A stretch of DNA of 64,000 nt. It comes from Streptomyces sp. NBC_01471. Its GTDB lineage: Bacteria > Actinomycetota > Actinomycetes > Streptomycetales > Streptomycetaceae. The stretch covers positions 6,264,501-6,328,500 of the forward strand of contig NZ_CP109450.1 in the NCBI RefSeq assembly GCF_041438865.1, given 5' to 3'. The notes under the pieces are model-generated. The model was not told where the DNA came from. It was given only the letters and a program-made list of their open reading frames with translations, and did no database searches. A program made the translations under genes and the position numbers. Shown piece after piece: positions 51,812 to 60,190 of this stretch; the stretch's first letter is position 1, and every line of letters begins with the position of its first letter.

Positions 51812-52131
51812 TGGCCGCCTTCGTCAGGGCCTGTGCGCTGAGCGAGCTGGAGGACGACACCCCGAAGCGGGTGGAGCTCGACGGCACGCCGGTGTCCGTG
51901 GTCCGCACGGAAGGGGAGGTGTTCGCGATCAACGACATCTGCTCGCACGCGAACGTCTCCCTCTCCGAGGGGGAGGTCGAGGACTGCACCATCGAGTGCT
52001 GGCTGCACGGTTCCAGCTTCGACCTCCGTACCGGCAAGCCGTCCGGCCTTCCCGCGACGCGCCCCGTCCCCGTTTACCCCGTAAAGATCGAAGGGGACGA
52101 TGTGCTCGTCTCCGTATCCCAGGAGTCCTGA
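51811..52131 (+). CDS. Rieske-type ferredoxin in the suf operon
   Basis: 106 residues. It is a single Rieske domain like the ferredoxin subunits of non-heme iron oxygenases, with complete ligands CSHANVSL and CWLHGSSFD, and no export signal. In Streptomyces and mycobacteria a gene of this type sits between sufD and sufC. It may supply electrons for Fe-S assembly, which is inference. The ATG shares its A with the sufD stop (TGATG), giving tight coupling. sufC starts 7 bp later. Confidence 0.93.
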   Translation: MAAFVRACALSELEDDTPKRVELDGTPVSVVRTEGEVFAINDICSHANVSLSEGEVEDCTIECWLHGSSFDLRTGKPSGLPATRPVPVYPVKIEGDDVLVSVSQES

Positions 52132-52138
52132 GTCACCC

Positions 52139-52930
52139 ATGGCAACGCTTGAAATCCGCGACCTGCACGTCTCCGTCGAAACCGAGAACGGTACGAAGGA
52201 GATCCTCAAGGGCGTCGACCTGACCGTGAAGCAGGGCGAGACCCACGCCATCATGGGCCCGAACGGCTCCGGCAAGTCGACGCTGGCGTACTCCCTCGCG
52301 GGGCACCCCAAGTACACGATCACCAGCGGCACCGTCACCCTCGACGGTGAGGACGTGCTGGAGATGACCGTCGACGAGCGGGCCCGCGCCGGTGTCTTCC
52401 TCGCCATGCAGTACCCCGTCGAGGTCCCCGGCGTCTCCGTCTCCAACTTCCTGCGTACGTCGGCCACCGCCATCCGCGGCGAGGCGCCGAAGCTCCGTAC
52501 CTGGGTGAAGGAGGTCAAGACGGCCATGGAGACCCTCCAGATGGACCCGGCCTTCGCCGAGCGCAACGTCAACGAGGGCTTCTCCGGCGGTGAGAAGAAG
52601 CGCCACGAGATCCTCCAGCTGGAGCTGCTCAAGCCGAAGATCGCCATCCTCGACGAGACGGACTCCGGTCTGGACGTCGACGCGCTGCGCCAGGTCTCCG
52701 ACGGCGTCAACCGCGTCCGTGAGGGCGGCGAGGTCGGCACCCTGCTGATCACCCACTACACGCGCATCCTGCGCTACATCAAGCCCGACTTCGTGCACGT
52801 CTTCGCGAACGGCCGGATCGCCGAGTCCGGTGGCCCGGAGCTCGCCGACAAGCTGGAGAACGAGGGCTACGAGGCCTACACGAAGGTTGGCACCGTGAGC
52901 GGAGCGAACCCGGAGGAGGACGTCGCGTGA
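52139..52930 (+). CDS. sufC: Fe-S cluster assembly ATPase SufC
   Basis: 263 residues. SufC is an ABC-type ATPase driving SufBCD. It has Walker A GPNGSGKSTLAYSL, the SufC-specific LAMQYPVEVPGVSVSNFLR, signature GFSGGEKKRHEILQL, Walker B AILDETDSGLDVDAL and HYTRILRYIKPD. The ATG at 52139 begins MATLEIRDLHV, the family start; an upstream frame into the ferredoxin gene is not conserved. It overlaps sufS by 4 bp. Confidence 0.97.
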   Translation: MATLEIRDLHVSVETENGTKEILKGVDLTVKQGETHAIMGPNGSGKSTLAYSLAGHPKYTITSGTVTLDGEDVLEMTVDERARAGVFLAMQYPVEVPGVSVSNFLRTSATAIRGEAPKLRTWVKEVKTAMETLQMDPAFAERNVNEGFSGGEKKRHEILQLELLKPKIAILDETDSGLDVDALRQVSDGVNRVREGGEVGTLLITHYTRILRYIKPDFVHVFANGRIAESGGPELADKLENEGYEAYTKVGTVSGANPEEDVA

Positions 52931-54183
52931 CACAGCTGCCGGGCCTCCTGGACACCGACGCGATCCGCAAGGACTTCCCCCTGCTGGATCGTGTGGTCCA
53001 CGACGGGAAGAAGATCGTTTACCTGGACAACGCGGCGACCTCGCAGAAGCCGCGCCAGGTACTCGACGCGCTGAACGAGTACTACGAGCAGCACAACGCC
53101 AACGTCCACCGCGGCGTGCACGTGCTCGCGGAGGAGGCCACGGCGCTGTACGAGGGTGCCCGCGACAAGGTCGCCGCCTTCATCAACGCGCCGAGCCGCG
53201 ACGAGGTGATCTTCACCAAGAACGCCTCCGAGTCGCTCAACCTCGTGGCCAACATGCTCGGCTGGGCCGACGAGCCGTACCGCGTCGACCACGAGACCGA
53301 GATCGTCATCACGGAGATGGAGCACCACTCCAACATCGTGCCGTGGCAGCTGCTCTCGCAGCGCACCGGCGCGAAGCTGAAGTGGTTCGGCCTCACCGAC
53401 GACGGCCGCCTCGACCTGTCCAACGTCGAGGAGATCATCACCGAGAAGACGAAGATCGTCTCCTTCACGCTGGTCTCCAACCTGATGGGCACGGTCAACC
53501 CGGTCGAGGCGATCATCCGGCGCGCCCAGGAGGTCGGTGCGCTGGTCTGCATCGACGCCTCCCAGGCGGCACCGCACATGGTGCTGGACGTGCAGGCGCT
53601 GCAGGCCGACTTCGTGGCCTTCACCGGCCACAAGATGGTCGGCCCCACCGGGATCGGCGTCCTCTGGGGCCGTCAGGAGCTCCTGGAGGACCTTCCGCCG
53701 TTCCTCGGCGGCGGCGAGATGATCGAGACCGTGTCGATGCACTCCTCGACGTACGCCCCCGCGCCGCACAAGTTCGAGGCCGGTACGCCCCCGATCGCCC
53801 AGGCCGTCGGCCTCGGCGCGGCCGTGGACTACCTCTCGTCGATCGGCATGGACAAGATCGCCGCGCATGAGCACGCGCTCACCGAGTACGCGATGAAGCG
53901 TCTCGCCGAGATCCCGGACCTGCGGTTCATCGGACCGTCCACGGCCCTGGACCGCGGAGCGACGATCTCCTTCACGCTGGGTGACATCCACCCGCACGAC
54001 GTGGGTCAGGTCCTCGACGAGGAGGGCATCGCGGTCCGGGTCGGCCATCACTGCGCGCGGCCGGTCTGCCTGCGGTACGGAATTCCTGCGACCACGCGAG
54101 CGTCGTTCTATCTGTACTCCACGCCCGAAGAGGTCGACGCGCTGGCGGACGGGCTGGAGCACGTACGGAATTTCTTCGGCTAG
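52927..54183 (+). CDS. sufS: Cysteine desulfurase SufS
   Basis: 418 residues. This PLP enzyme takes sulfur from cysteine as a persulfide. ITEMEHHSNIVPWQ with the cofactor-stacking His, IDASQAAPHMVLD with the PLP Asp, FTGHKMVGPTGIGVLWG with the Schiff-base Lys, and RVGHHCARPVCLRYG with the catalytic Cys (about residue 372) are intact. It is a class II (SufS-type) enzyme, which normally hands sulfur to SufU or SufE. Here sufU follows 63 bp later. The start is GTG, overlapping sufC by 4 bp. Confidence 0.97.
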   Translation: MTQLPGLLDTDAIRKDFPLLDRVVHDGKKIVYLDNAATSQKPRQVLDALNEYYEQHNANVHRGVHVLAEEATALYEGARDKVAAFINAPSRDEVIFTKNASESLNLVANMLGWADEPYRVDHETEIVITEMEHHSNIVPWQLLSQRTGAKLKWFGLTDDGRLDLSNVEEIITEKTKIVSFTLVSNLMGTVNPVEAIIRRAQEVGALVCIDASQAAPHMVLDVQALQADFVAFTGHKMVGPTGIGVLWGRQELLEDLPPFLGGGEMIETVSMHSSTYAPAPHKFEAGTPPIAQAVGLGAAVDYLSSIGMDKIAAHEHALTEYAMKRLAEIPDLRFIGPSTALDRGATISFTLGDIHPHDVGQVLDEEGIAVRVGHHCARPVCLRYGIPATTRASFYLYSTPEEVDALADGLEHVRNFFG

Positions 54184-54246
54184 GACAGGGCTTGGGGCCT
54201 CGCAGGCCCGGCCATATGGACGAGGACATCGGGTAGGGACTGGATC

Positions 54247-54702
54247 GTGAAGCTGGATTCGATGTACCAGGAAGTGATCCTGGACCACTACAAGCACCCG
54301 CACGGGCGCGGTCTCCGTGACGGCGATGCCGAGGTGCACCACGTCAATCCGACGTGCGGCGACGAGATCACGCTGCGTGTGCGGTACGAGGGCGACCGCA
54401 TCGCGGACGTGTCGTACGAGGGCCAGGGCTGTTCCATCAGCCAGGCCAGCGCGTCCGTGCTGAACGAACTGCTGGTCGGCAAGGAGCTGGGCGACGCCCA
54501 GAAGATCCAGTCGACCTTCCTGGAGCTGATGCAGTCCAGGGGGCAGATCGAGCCGGACGACGCGATGGAGGAGGTGCTGGAGGACGCCGTCGCGTTCGCC
54601 GGTGTCTCGAAGTACCCGGCGCGCGTCAAGTGCGCGCTGCTGAGCTGGATGGCGTGGAAGGACGCGACGGCGCAGGCGCTGTCCGAAGGGAAGACCGCAT
54701 GA
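54247..54702 (+). CDS. sufU: SufU sulfurtransferase
   Basis: 151 residues. SufU is a zinc-dependent acceptor that receives sulfur from SufS. The ligands are in NPTCGDEITL, GQGCSISQASASVLNELLVG and ARVKCALLSWMAWKDA (three Cys and an Asp), and the 18-residue insertion typical of SufU versus IscU is present. The start is GTG 54247. It overlaps the next gene by 4 bp. Confidence 0.96.
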   Translation: MKLDSMYQEVILDHYKHPHGRGLRDGDAEVHHVNPTCGDEITLRVRYEGDRIADVSYEGQGCSISQASASVLNELLVGKELGDAQKIQSTFLELMQSRGQIEPDDAMEEVLEDAVAFAGVSKYPARVKCALLSWMAWKDATAQALSEGKTA

Positions 54703-55037
54703 GCGACAACGAGACCGCCCTGATCAAGCCGGCCTCCGAGGAGGAGGTCCGCGAGGCGCTGTACGACGTCGTCGACCCCGAGCTGGGAATCGACGTGGTC
54801 AACCTCGGCCTGATCTACGGCATTCACGTGGACGACGGCAACATCGCCACGCTGGACATGACACTGACGTCCGCGGCCTGCCCGCTGACCGATGTCATCG
54901 AGGACCAGGCGAAGTCGGCCACCGAGGGCATCGTCAACGAGCTGAAGATCAACTGGGTCTGGATGCCGCCGTGGGGCCCGGACAAGATCACCGACGACGG
55001 CCGTGAGCAGCTGCGCGCGCTCGGCTTCAACGTCTGA
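54699..55037 (+). CDS. sufT: DUF59/MIP18-family Fe-S assembly factor (SufT-like)
   Basis: 112 residues. VREALYDVVDPELGIDVVNLGLIYGI and the MTLTSAACPLTDVIEDQ motif with its single conserved Cys define the DUF59 family, which helps mature Fe-S proteins and is usually the last gene of actinobacterial suf operons. The ATG overlaps the sufU stop. A strong hairpin follows, ending the operon. Confidence 0.93.
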   Translation: MSDNETALIKPASEEEVREALYDVVDPELGIDVVNLGLIYGIHVDDGNIATLDMTLTSAACPLTDVIEDQAKSATEGIVNELKINWVWMPPWGPDKITDDGREQLRALGFNV

Positions 55038-55081
55038 CCGGTCCTGCCCGGCCGCCCTCAGGCCGGCCGTGACTCTTCCCG

Positions 55082-55114
55082 TACGGCCCCGGTGCTCCGC
55101 GCACCGGGGCCGTA
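55082..55114 (+). terminator. Terminator of the suf operon
   Basis: A perfect 14-bp stem (TACGGCCCCGGTGC with GCACCGGGGCCGTA), a 5-nt loop and then TTGTGCTGTT, 45 bp after the last suf gene. Confidence 0.8.
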
Positions 55115-55226
55115 TTGTGCTGTTCGCCTTCCGTACGTACGGTGTGCGCGCCCCGTTGGCGCGGAGACCGGAGCCTTCTCGTCGACGACGTCCCCCACCG
55201 CGATCCCCCACGACGAGAGGGTTCCC

Positions 55227-56663
55227 GTGCAGATCCCCGTACAGATTCCCGCGCAGATCTCCGCCATCCTGTCCCGCCGCTCGTTCCGCCCGAGGACCGC
55301 CGGTGCGGTCGCCGCCGCGAGCGGGCTGGTCTCGCTGGCCCTCACCGGGCTCAACGCCCCGGCGCACGCGGCGAGTTACGGCACCCCCACGGTCTCCCTC
55401 TCGGCCGCCTATCTCTCCGGCGCGGTCGGCGCCACCGGTGACCCCGCCGTCACCGTCACCGTGGGGCAGAGCGGGGCGGACGCCTCGGCGCTCACCGTGG
55501 CCGCATCGGCCAGTTCCACGTCCTCCGTCGCCGGGACCGGCGACGTCTCCGTCACCGGCACGGGCGCCACCCGCCGGGTCACGGTCGGCGCCCGCGCGCA
55601 GGGCTACACCGACCTCACCCTCAAGGTCACCGGTCTCGGCGGCAAGAGCGCCACCAAGACCCTGCACTACGCCGCGTCGGCCGCGGTCCAGCACAGCGCG
55701 GACACCCGCTACTTCACCGGCTCGTCCGACGCGTCGGCCGCCGTCCCGGTCGGCGGCGGCTATGTGGTGGTGGCCGACGACGAGTCCAACACCCTCCGGC
55801 TGTACGACGGTTCGACGTCCGGGGCGCCCGTGCGGACCTGGGACTTCAGTGACGATCTCGGGGTCAAGAAGGAGGTCGACATCGAGGGCGCGGCCCGGGT
55901 CGGCGACACGGTCTACTGGACGGGCTCGCTGGGCAACAACAAGGACGGCGAGTACAAGTCCGACCGCAACCGGATCTTCACCACGAAGGTCACCGGCTCG
56001 GGAGCCGCCACCCAGCTGGCCTTCGGCGGCTCGTACGCGAAGCTCCGTGACGACCTGGTCGCCTGGGACCAAGCCAACGGCGACCGCTACGGATTCGCCG
56101 CGGGCACCAAGGACGGCCAGGTGCCCAAGCAGATTGACGGATTCAACATCGAGGGGCTGGAGTTCGCGCCCGGTTCGTCCACCACGGCCTACCTCGGCTT
56201 CCGCGCCCCGCTGGTGCCGCCGGAGAACGGCGGCAAGGCGCTGATCGTGCCGGTCACCAACATCGACAAGGTCATCACCGGCAAGAAGGCCGCCTTCGGC
56301 ACGCCGATCGAGCTGGACCTCGGAGGGCTCGCCATCCGGGACATCCGGAAGAACGCGGCCGACCAGTACCTGATCGTCGCCGGTTCCTGGGCCGCCGACG
56401 ACAACTCCGATCCGTACGCCCTCTACTCCTGGGACGGTGCCGCCGGGCACGCCCCCGTGAAGCGGGCCGACCTGCCGACCAGCGACCCGGGGGGCTGGGA
56501 GGCCGTGGTGGACGTCCCCGACCTGAACGCGGCCGGGGCGCGCGCCCAGCTGATCACCGACGACGGCTCCGCCGACCTCTACGGGGACGGCACGGAGGCG
56601 AAGGACCTCACCCACGACGAGTGGAAGAAGTCCCGCGCCACCTGGTTCACCGTGGGGAAGTGA
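55227..56663 (+). CDS. Secreted protein of unknown function
   Basis: 478 residues. The N-terminus has a basic region (SRRSFRPRTAGA), a hydrophobic stretch and an AHA|A cleavage site near residue 45, so it is exported by Sec or possibly Tat. An Ig-like beta domain follows (TPTVSLSAAYLSGAVGATGDP, about 50-150), then a larger beta-propeller-like region (GGGYVVVADDESNTLRLYDG, VYWTGSLGNNKDGEYKSDRNRIFTT, IEGLEFAPGSSTTAYLGFRAPL). This resembles DUF3616-type secreted proteins. A catalytic function is not visible. GTG 55227 has GAGAGGG upstream. Its end overlaps the convergent membrane-protein gene by 17 bp. Confidence 0.8.
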   Translation: MQIPVQIPAQISAILSRRSFRPRTAGAVAAASGLVSLALTGLNAPAHAASYGTPTVSLSAAYLSGAVGATGDPAVTVTVGQSGADASALTVAASASSTSSVAGTGDVSVTGTGATRRVTVGARAQGYTDLTLKVTGLGGKSATKTLHYAASAAVQHSADTRYFTGSSDASAAVPVGGGYVVVADDESNTLRLYDGSTSGAPVRTWDFSDDLGVKKEVDIEGAARVGDTVYWTGSLGNNKDGEYKSDRNRIFTTKVTGSGAATQLAFGGSYAKLRDDLVAWDQANGDRYGFAAGTKDGQVPKQIDGFNIEGLEFAPGSSTTAYLGFRAPLVPPENGGKALIVPVTNIDKVITGKKAAFGTPIELDLGGLAIRDIRKNAADQYLIVAGSWAADDNSDPYALYSWDGAAGHAPVKRADLPTSDPGGWEAVVDVPDLNAAGARAQLITDDGSADLYGDGTEAKDLTHDEWKKSRATWFTVGK

Positions 56664-57780
56664 CGTCCGGCGGGTCCTGCGCGGCGGTCTCTCCGGCCGC
56701 CGCCTCGATGAGCACCGGGCCCAGGTCCTCCTGGCGCATCCGCCGGTCCACGTACAGCAGTCCGGTCACCAGCTGAGGGAAGGTCACCGACACGATCTGG
56801 CTGAGCGTCTGGCCCAGCATGGAGAGCGCCAGATAGCCGGTGGCACCGGTCAGCAGCTGGGCCGTGCTCGGGCCGGCGGCGGTGTCCAGGTGGAGCATCG
56901 AGCTGTTGAACATCCCCACCATCGTGAAGGGGAGCTGGATGAACGAGCCCGCAGTGGAGCCGATCACCAGGGCCAGCAGCGAGATGCCGCAGACCCGCCA
57001 CCAGGCGCCCCGTACCAGCCGGGCCGAGCGGCGCAGCGCGCCGACCGGCCCCTGACGCTCGAACACCACGGCGGCCGGGCCCAGGCTGAGGAGCACCCAC
57101 AGCCACACGGCCGGCGGCAGCAGGGCCAGCCCGCCGACCACGCCCACCACGATCGCCACGGCCGGGTTGTGCGCGCCGACCGCGGCGACGACGACGGCGA
57201 CCGACGCTCCCGCGATCAGCAGCAGGGGCACAAGGACGATCAGTCCGCTCAGCAGGACGGTGCCGATCACCGGGAACACCCGTGACCAGGCCCGCCGCCA
57301 GACGGCCCGGAAGGTCGTCGGCCGGCCGAGCACGGCCTCCCGCAGCACGGTGGCGCACGTGGCGTGGACGAGGGCCGTGCACACCATGCTCAGCAGGCCG
57401 GCGGCGAGCAGCACCGCGGAGAACCCCAGCACCACGGGACCGGCCTGGTCCCAGGTGACGTCGGAGGCCTCCGGCGCGTGGACGATCCCGTGGATCCGGC
57501 CGGAGAGCGACGCGTAGAGGATCGCGAGAGCCACCCCGATGATCGCGGCGGCGCCGCCGTACACCGCCGCCGCCATGCCGAGCAGTTGCTTCCAGTAGCG
57601 GCCGACCGTGGAGACCGCGCCGTTCAGGATGTCGCTGAGCTGCAAGGGCTGCAGGGGTATCACGCCCGGCTTGGGCGCCTGGGGCGGCTGCGGGGCGCCC
57701 CATCCCGGCGGGCCCCACCCCGGAGGCCCCCCGTACGGCGGACCTCCGTACGCCCCTGCCCACCCCTGATCCTGTGCCAC
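56647..57780 (-). CDS. Glycerophosphoryl-diester-phosphodiesterase-like membrane protein of unknown function
   Basis: 377 residues. A Gly/Pro/Trp-rich cytosolic N-terminus (about 1-36) precedes PLQLSDILNGAVSTVGRYWKQLLG and six or so membrane helices. Repeated RAVWRRAWSRVFPVIGTVLL and ALRRSARLVRGAWWRVCGISLLALVI blocks resemble the membrane domain (DUF7544/GPDPase-N-like) found in many actinobacterial proteins. No enzymatic domain is attached. The start is GTG 57780. Its role is not known. Confidence 0.75.
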   Translation of the reverse strand: MAQDQGWAGAYGGPPYGGPPGWGPPGWGAPQPPQAPKPGVIPLQPLQLSDILNGAVSTVGRYWKQLLGMAAAVYGGAAAIIGVALAILYASLSGRIHGIVHAPEASDVTWDQAGPVVLGFSAVLLAAGLLSMVCTALVHATCATVLREAVLGRPTTFRAVWRRAWSRVFPVIGTVLLSGLIVLVPLLLIAGASVAVVVAAVGAHNPAVAIVVGVVGGLALLPPAVWLWVLLSLGPAAVVFERQGPVGALRRSARLVRGAWWRVCGISLLALVIGSTAGSFIQLPFTMVGMFNSSMLHLDTAAGPSTAQLLTGATGYLALSMLGQTLSQIVSVTFPQLVTGLLYVDRRMRQEDLGPVLIEAAAGETAAQDPPDVTSPR

Positions 57781-57879
57781 CGCTCACTCCGTCCCCCGTG
57801 CGTCACCCGCCCGGATCCGCGTACTGGATTCTGCCGGACGGCACACCGTAGCCGGTCGCTGATGTGTACGGTCGTACGC

Positions 57880-58200
57880 ATGCCCTACGTACTGCTTGCC
57901 GCGGCCATCGCCGCAGAGGTCGGCGGGACCACCGCCATGAAGTACAGCGACGGATTCAGCCGGTTGTGGCCCTCGCTGGCGACGGCGGCCGGGTACGTAC
58001 TCGCCTTCGTCCTGCTCGCCCAGGTGCTCAAGTCCCTTTCGGTGGGGACCGCGTACGCGATCTGGGCCGGCACCGGCACCGCCGCCGTCGCGGCCATCGG
58101 CATGGTCTTCCTGGGGGAGTCGATGAGCGTGGCGAAGCTCGGCGGCATCGCCCTGGTCATCGGCGGGGTCGTGCTGCTCAATCTGGGCGGCTCGCACTGA
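57880..58200 (+). CDS. Small multidrug resistance (SMR) efflux protein
   Basis: 106 residues with four membrane helices. VLLAAAIAAEVGGTTAMKYSDGFSRLWPS contains the essential Glu in helix 1 (about residue 14), and AYAIWAGTGTAAVAAIGMVFLGESMSVAKLGGIALVIGGVVLLNLG is the helix 3-4 signature. SMR proteins pump quaternary cations or guanidinium-type compounds by proton exchange. TACGGT ends 7 nt before the ATG, suggesting a leaderless mRNA; ATG 57862 is an in-frame alternative. It is directly followed by a TetR gene that shares one base, so the regulator probably controls this pump. Confidence 0.92.
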   Translation: MPYVLLAAAIAAEVGGTTAMKYSDGFSRLWPSLATAAGYVLAFVLLAQVLKSLSVGTAYAIWAGTGTAAVAAIGMVFLGESMSVAKLGGIALVIGGVVLLNLGGSH

Positions 58201-58781
58201 TGGCCCGGCGCTACGACCCGGACCGCCGCGACCGGATCATCGACGCCGCGATCCGGGTCGTAGCCGACCACGGAATCTCCGGGCTGAGCCACCGATCGGT
58301 CGCCGCCGAGGCCGATGTGCCGCTCGGCTCGACGACGTACCACTTCGCCACGCTCGACGAACTGCTGGTCGCCGCGTTGCGGAAGGTCAGCGACGAACCG
58401 CAGACCGCCGTCGAGGGGTGGGCGCGGGCGCTCGCCGGGCCGGGCGAAGGGCTGGCCGGCCGGCTCACCACGCTGCTCGGACGGCTCGTCGCGGGGGACC
58501 GGAGTCGGGTGCGGCTGGAGTACGAGCTGTATCTCGCCGCGCTGCGCCGCGAGGCGCTGCGGCCCGTCGCGGCGGAGTGGCTGGACTCCTTCGTGGAGGT
58601 CGTCCGGGCCCAGGTCGGCGGTGACGCCGCGACGGCCCGCGCGCTGGTGGCCCTGATCGACGGGCTGCTGATCCAACTCCTTCTGACGGGAAGGGCGTTC
58701 GACCCGGATGAGGTACGGGAGGCGCTGGTGCGGATCATCGGCGGCCGGGACGTCCCGGCCGCCGGGCCACCCGGACCCTGA
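58200..58781 (+). CDS. TetR-family transcriptional regulator
   Basis: 193 residues. The N-terminal helix-turn-helix reads RIIDAAIRVVADHGISGLSHRSVAAEADVPLGSTTYHFATLDELLVAAL (about 12-60). The C-terminal domain (LLGRLVAGDRSRVRLEYELYLAALRREALRPVAAEWLDSF) is the variable ligand-binding part. It starts on the last base of the SMR stop codon, so co-translation with the pump is likely and the pump is its probable target. No clear operator palindrome is seen. Confidence 0.9.
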   Translation: MARRYDPDRRDRIIDAAIRVVADHGISGLSHRSVAAEADVPLGSTTYHFATLDELLVAALRKVSDEPQTAVEGWARALAGPGEGLAGRLTTLLGRLVAGDRSRVRLEYELYLAALRREALRPVAAEWLDSFVEVVRAQVGGDAATARALVALIDGLLIQLLLTGRAFDPDEVREALVRIIGGRDVPAAGPPGP

Positions 58782-58917
58782 TGGCCCGGGCCAGGATCAT
58801 GCGGCCCCCCGATCAGCCGGGTGAACAGCACTGCGGGTCAATACACCTGGGTCGACGGGGTGGCCGACCGCTGAGACCGGTTCGCCGGTGCGGCGTCCTG
58901 CCGGTTAGGTTTTGGGC

Positions 58918-59916
58918 ATGACCGACACGCTCTCGCAGACCCCTGACCGCTCCACCGGCGCCGTGGCCGCCGGACTTGCCACGATCACCGCCGACGGCAC
59001 CGTTCTCGACACCTGGTTCCCGGCGCCCGAGCTCACCGCCGACCCCGGCCCCGCGGGCACCGAGCGGCTCTCCGCCGAGCGCGCCGCGGAGCTGCTGGGC
59101 GAGGCCGCCCCGAAGGCCGTGGGCCCCGACCCGCGCCGTGGCGTCGAGGTCGTCGCCGTCCGTACGGTCATCGCCTCGCTCGACGACAAGCCGCTGGACG
59201 CGCACGACGCCTATCTGCGCCTGCACCTGCTCTCGCACCGGCTGGTCCAGCCGCACGGCCAGAGCCTGGACGGGATGTTCGGCCTGCTCGCCAACGTCGC
59301 CTGGACCTCGCTGGGCCCGGTCGCCGTGAACGACATCGAGAAGGTGCGGCTGAACGCCCGCGCCGAGAGCCTGCACCTCCAGGTCACCTCGATCGACAAG
59401 TTCCCGCGGATGACGGACTACGTCGTGCCCAAGGGCGTCCGGATCGCCGACGCCGACCGGGTTCGGCTCGGCGCGCACCTCGCCGAGGGCACGACCGTCA
59501 TGCACGAGGGCTTCGTCAACTTCAACGCGGGCACGCTCGGCACCTCCATGGTCGAGGGCCGGATCTCGGCGGGCGTCGTGGTCGGCGACGGCTCCGACAT
59601 CGGCGGCGGCGCCTCCACCATGGGTACTCTCTCCGGCGGCGGCAACGTCCGTATCACCATCGGTGAGCGCTGCCTCGTCGGCGCCGAGGCGGGTGTCGGG
59701 ATCGCGCTCGGCGACGAATGCGTCGTCGAGGCCGGCCTCTACGTCACCGCGGGGACCCGGGTCACGATGCCCGACGGGCAGGTCGTCAAGGCCCGTGAGC
59801 TCTCCGGCGCCTCGAACATCCTCTTCCGCCGCAACTCGGTCACCGGCACGGTGGAGGCCCGTCCGAACAACGCGGTCTGGGGCGGCCTCAACGAGATCCT
59901 GCACCACCACAACTGA
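58918..59916 (+). CDS. dapD: 2,3,4,5-Tetrahydropyridine-2,6-dicarboxylate N-succinyltransferase
   Basis: 332 residues. It carries out the succinylase step of lysine and diaminopimelate synthesis from succinyl-CoA. The C-terminal half is a left-handed beta-helix of hexapeptide repeats (VRLGAHLAEGTTVMHEGFVNFNAGTLGTSMVEGRISAGVVVGDGSDIGGGASTMGTLSG), and the longer N-terminus is that of the actinobacterial DapD type. TAGGTT ends 6 nt before the ATG and there is no Shine-Dalgarno sequence, so it is likely leaderless. A hairpin follows it. Confidence 0.95.
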   Translation: MTDTLSQTPDRSTGAVAAGLATITADGTVLDTWFPAPELTADPGPAGTERLSAERAAELLGEAAPKAVGPDPRRGVEVVAVRTVIASLDDKPLDAHDAYLRLHLLSHRLVQPHGQSLDGMFGLLANVAWTSLGPVAVNDIEKVRLNARAESLHLQVTSIDKFPRMTDYVVPKGVRIADADRVRLGAHLAEGTTVMHEGFVNFNAGTLGTSMVEGRISAGVVVGDGSDIGGGASTMGTLSGGGNVRITIGERCLVGAEAGVGIALGDECVVEAGLYVTAGTRVTMPDGQVVKARELSGASNILFRRNSVTGTVEARPNNAVWGGLNEILHHHN

Positions 59917-59925
59917 CACGCCCTG

Positions 59926-59964
59926 CCCCGCCGCCGCCCGGTGCCGGTCTCACCCGGCGGCGGG
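59926..59964 (+). terminator. Hairpin terminator after dapD
   Basis: CCCCGCCGCCGCCCGGTG pairs with CACCCGGCGGCGGG with one bulge around a 7-nt loop, 10 bp after the dapD stop. Confidence 0.6.
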
Positions 59965-60014
59965 CAGCTCCGCGTACGCCCTCCGCAGCCCGTCGACCGC
60001 ATCGCGGCCGGCGG

Positions 60015-60182
60015 GTGCAGCGGCTCACGGACCGGCCCCGTGCCGGCTCGACGGTGTGCCGGGTCGAGGCGCTGCCCACCCCCCGCCACGATGTGCGCCC
60101 GGTCGCCGACTGCCTCCGCGGCCGCCCGTACTTCTTCGACCGGATGCGCACCACGGCTGAACGGTCTCTGCCCGAAGCTTGA
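60015..60182 (+). CDS. Small unidentified ORF, possibly a gene remnant
   Basis: A possible 55-residue product from GTG 60015: QRLTDRPRAGSTVCRVEALPTP, then RHDVRPVADCLRGRPYFFDRMRTTAERSLPEA. It reads like the protein-like C-terminal end of a longer gene, with normal codon choice, but I do not recognise the family. It lies between the dapD terminator and the convergent lipoprotein gene, 8 bp from its stop. It may be a truncated remnant or noise. Confidence 0.3.
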   Translation: MQRLTDRPRAGSTVCRVEALPTPRHDVRPVADCLRGRPYFFDRMRTTAERSLPEA

Positions 60183-60190
60183 GCTACGGA

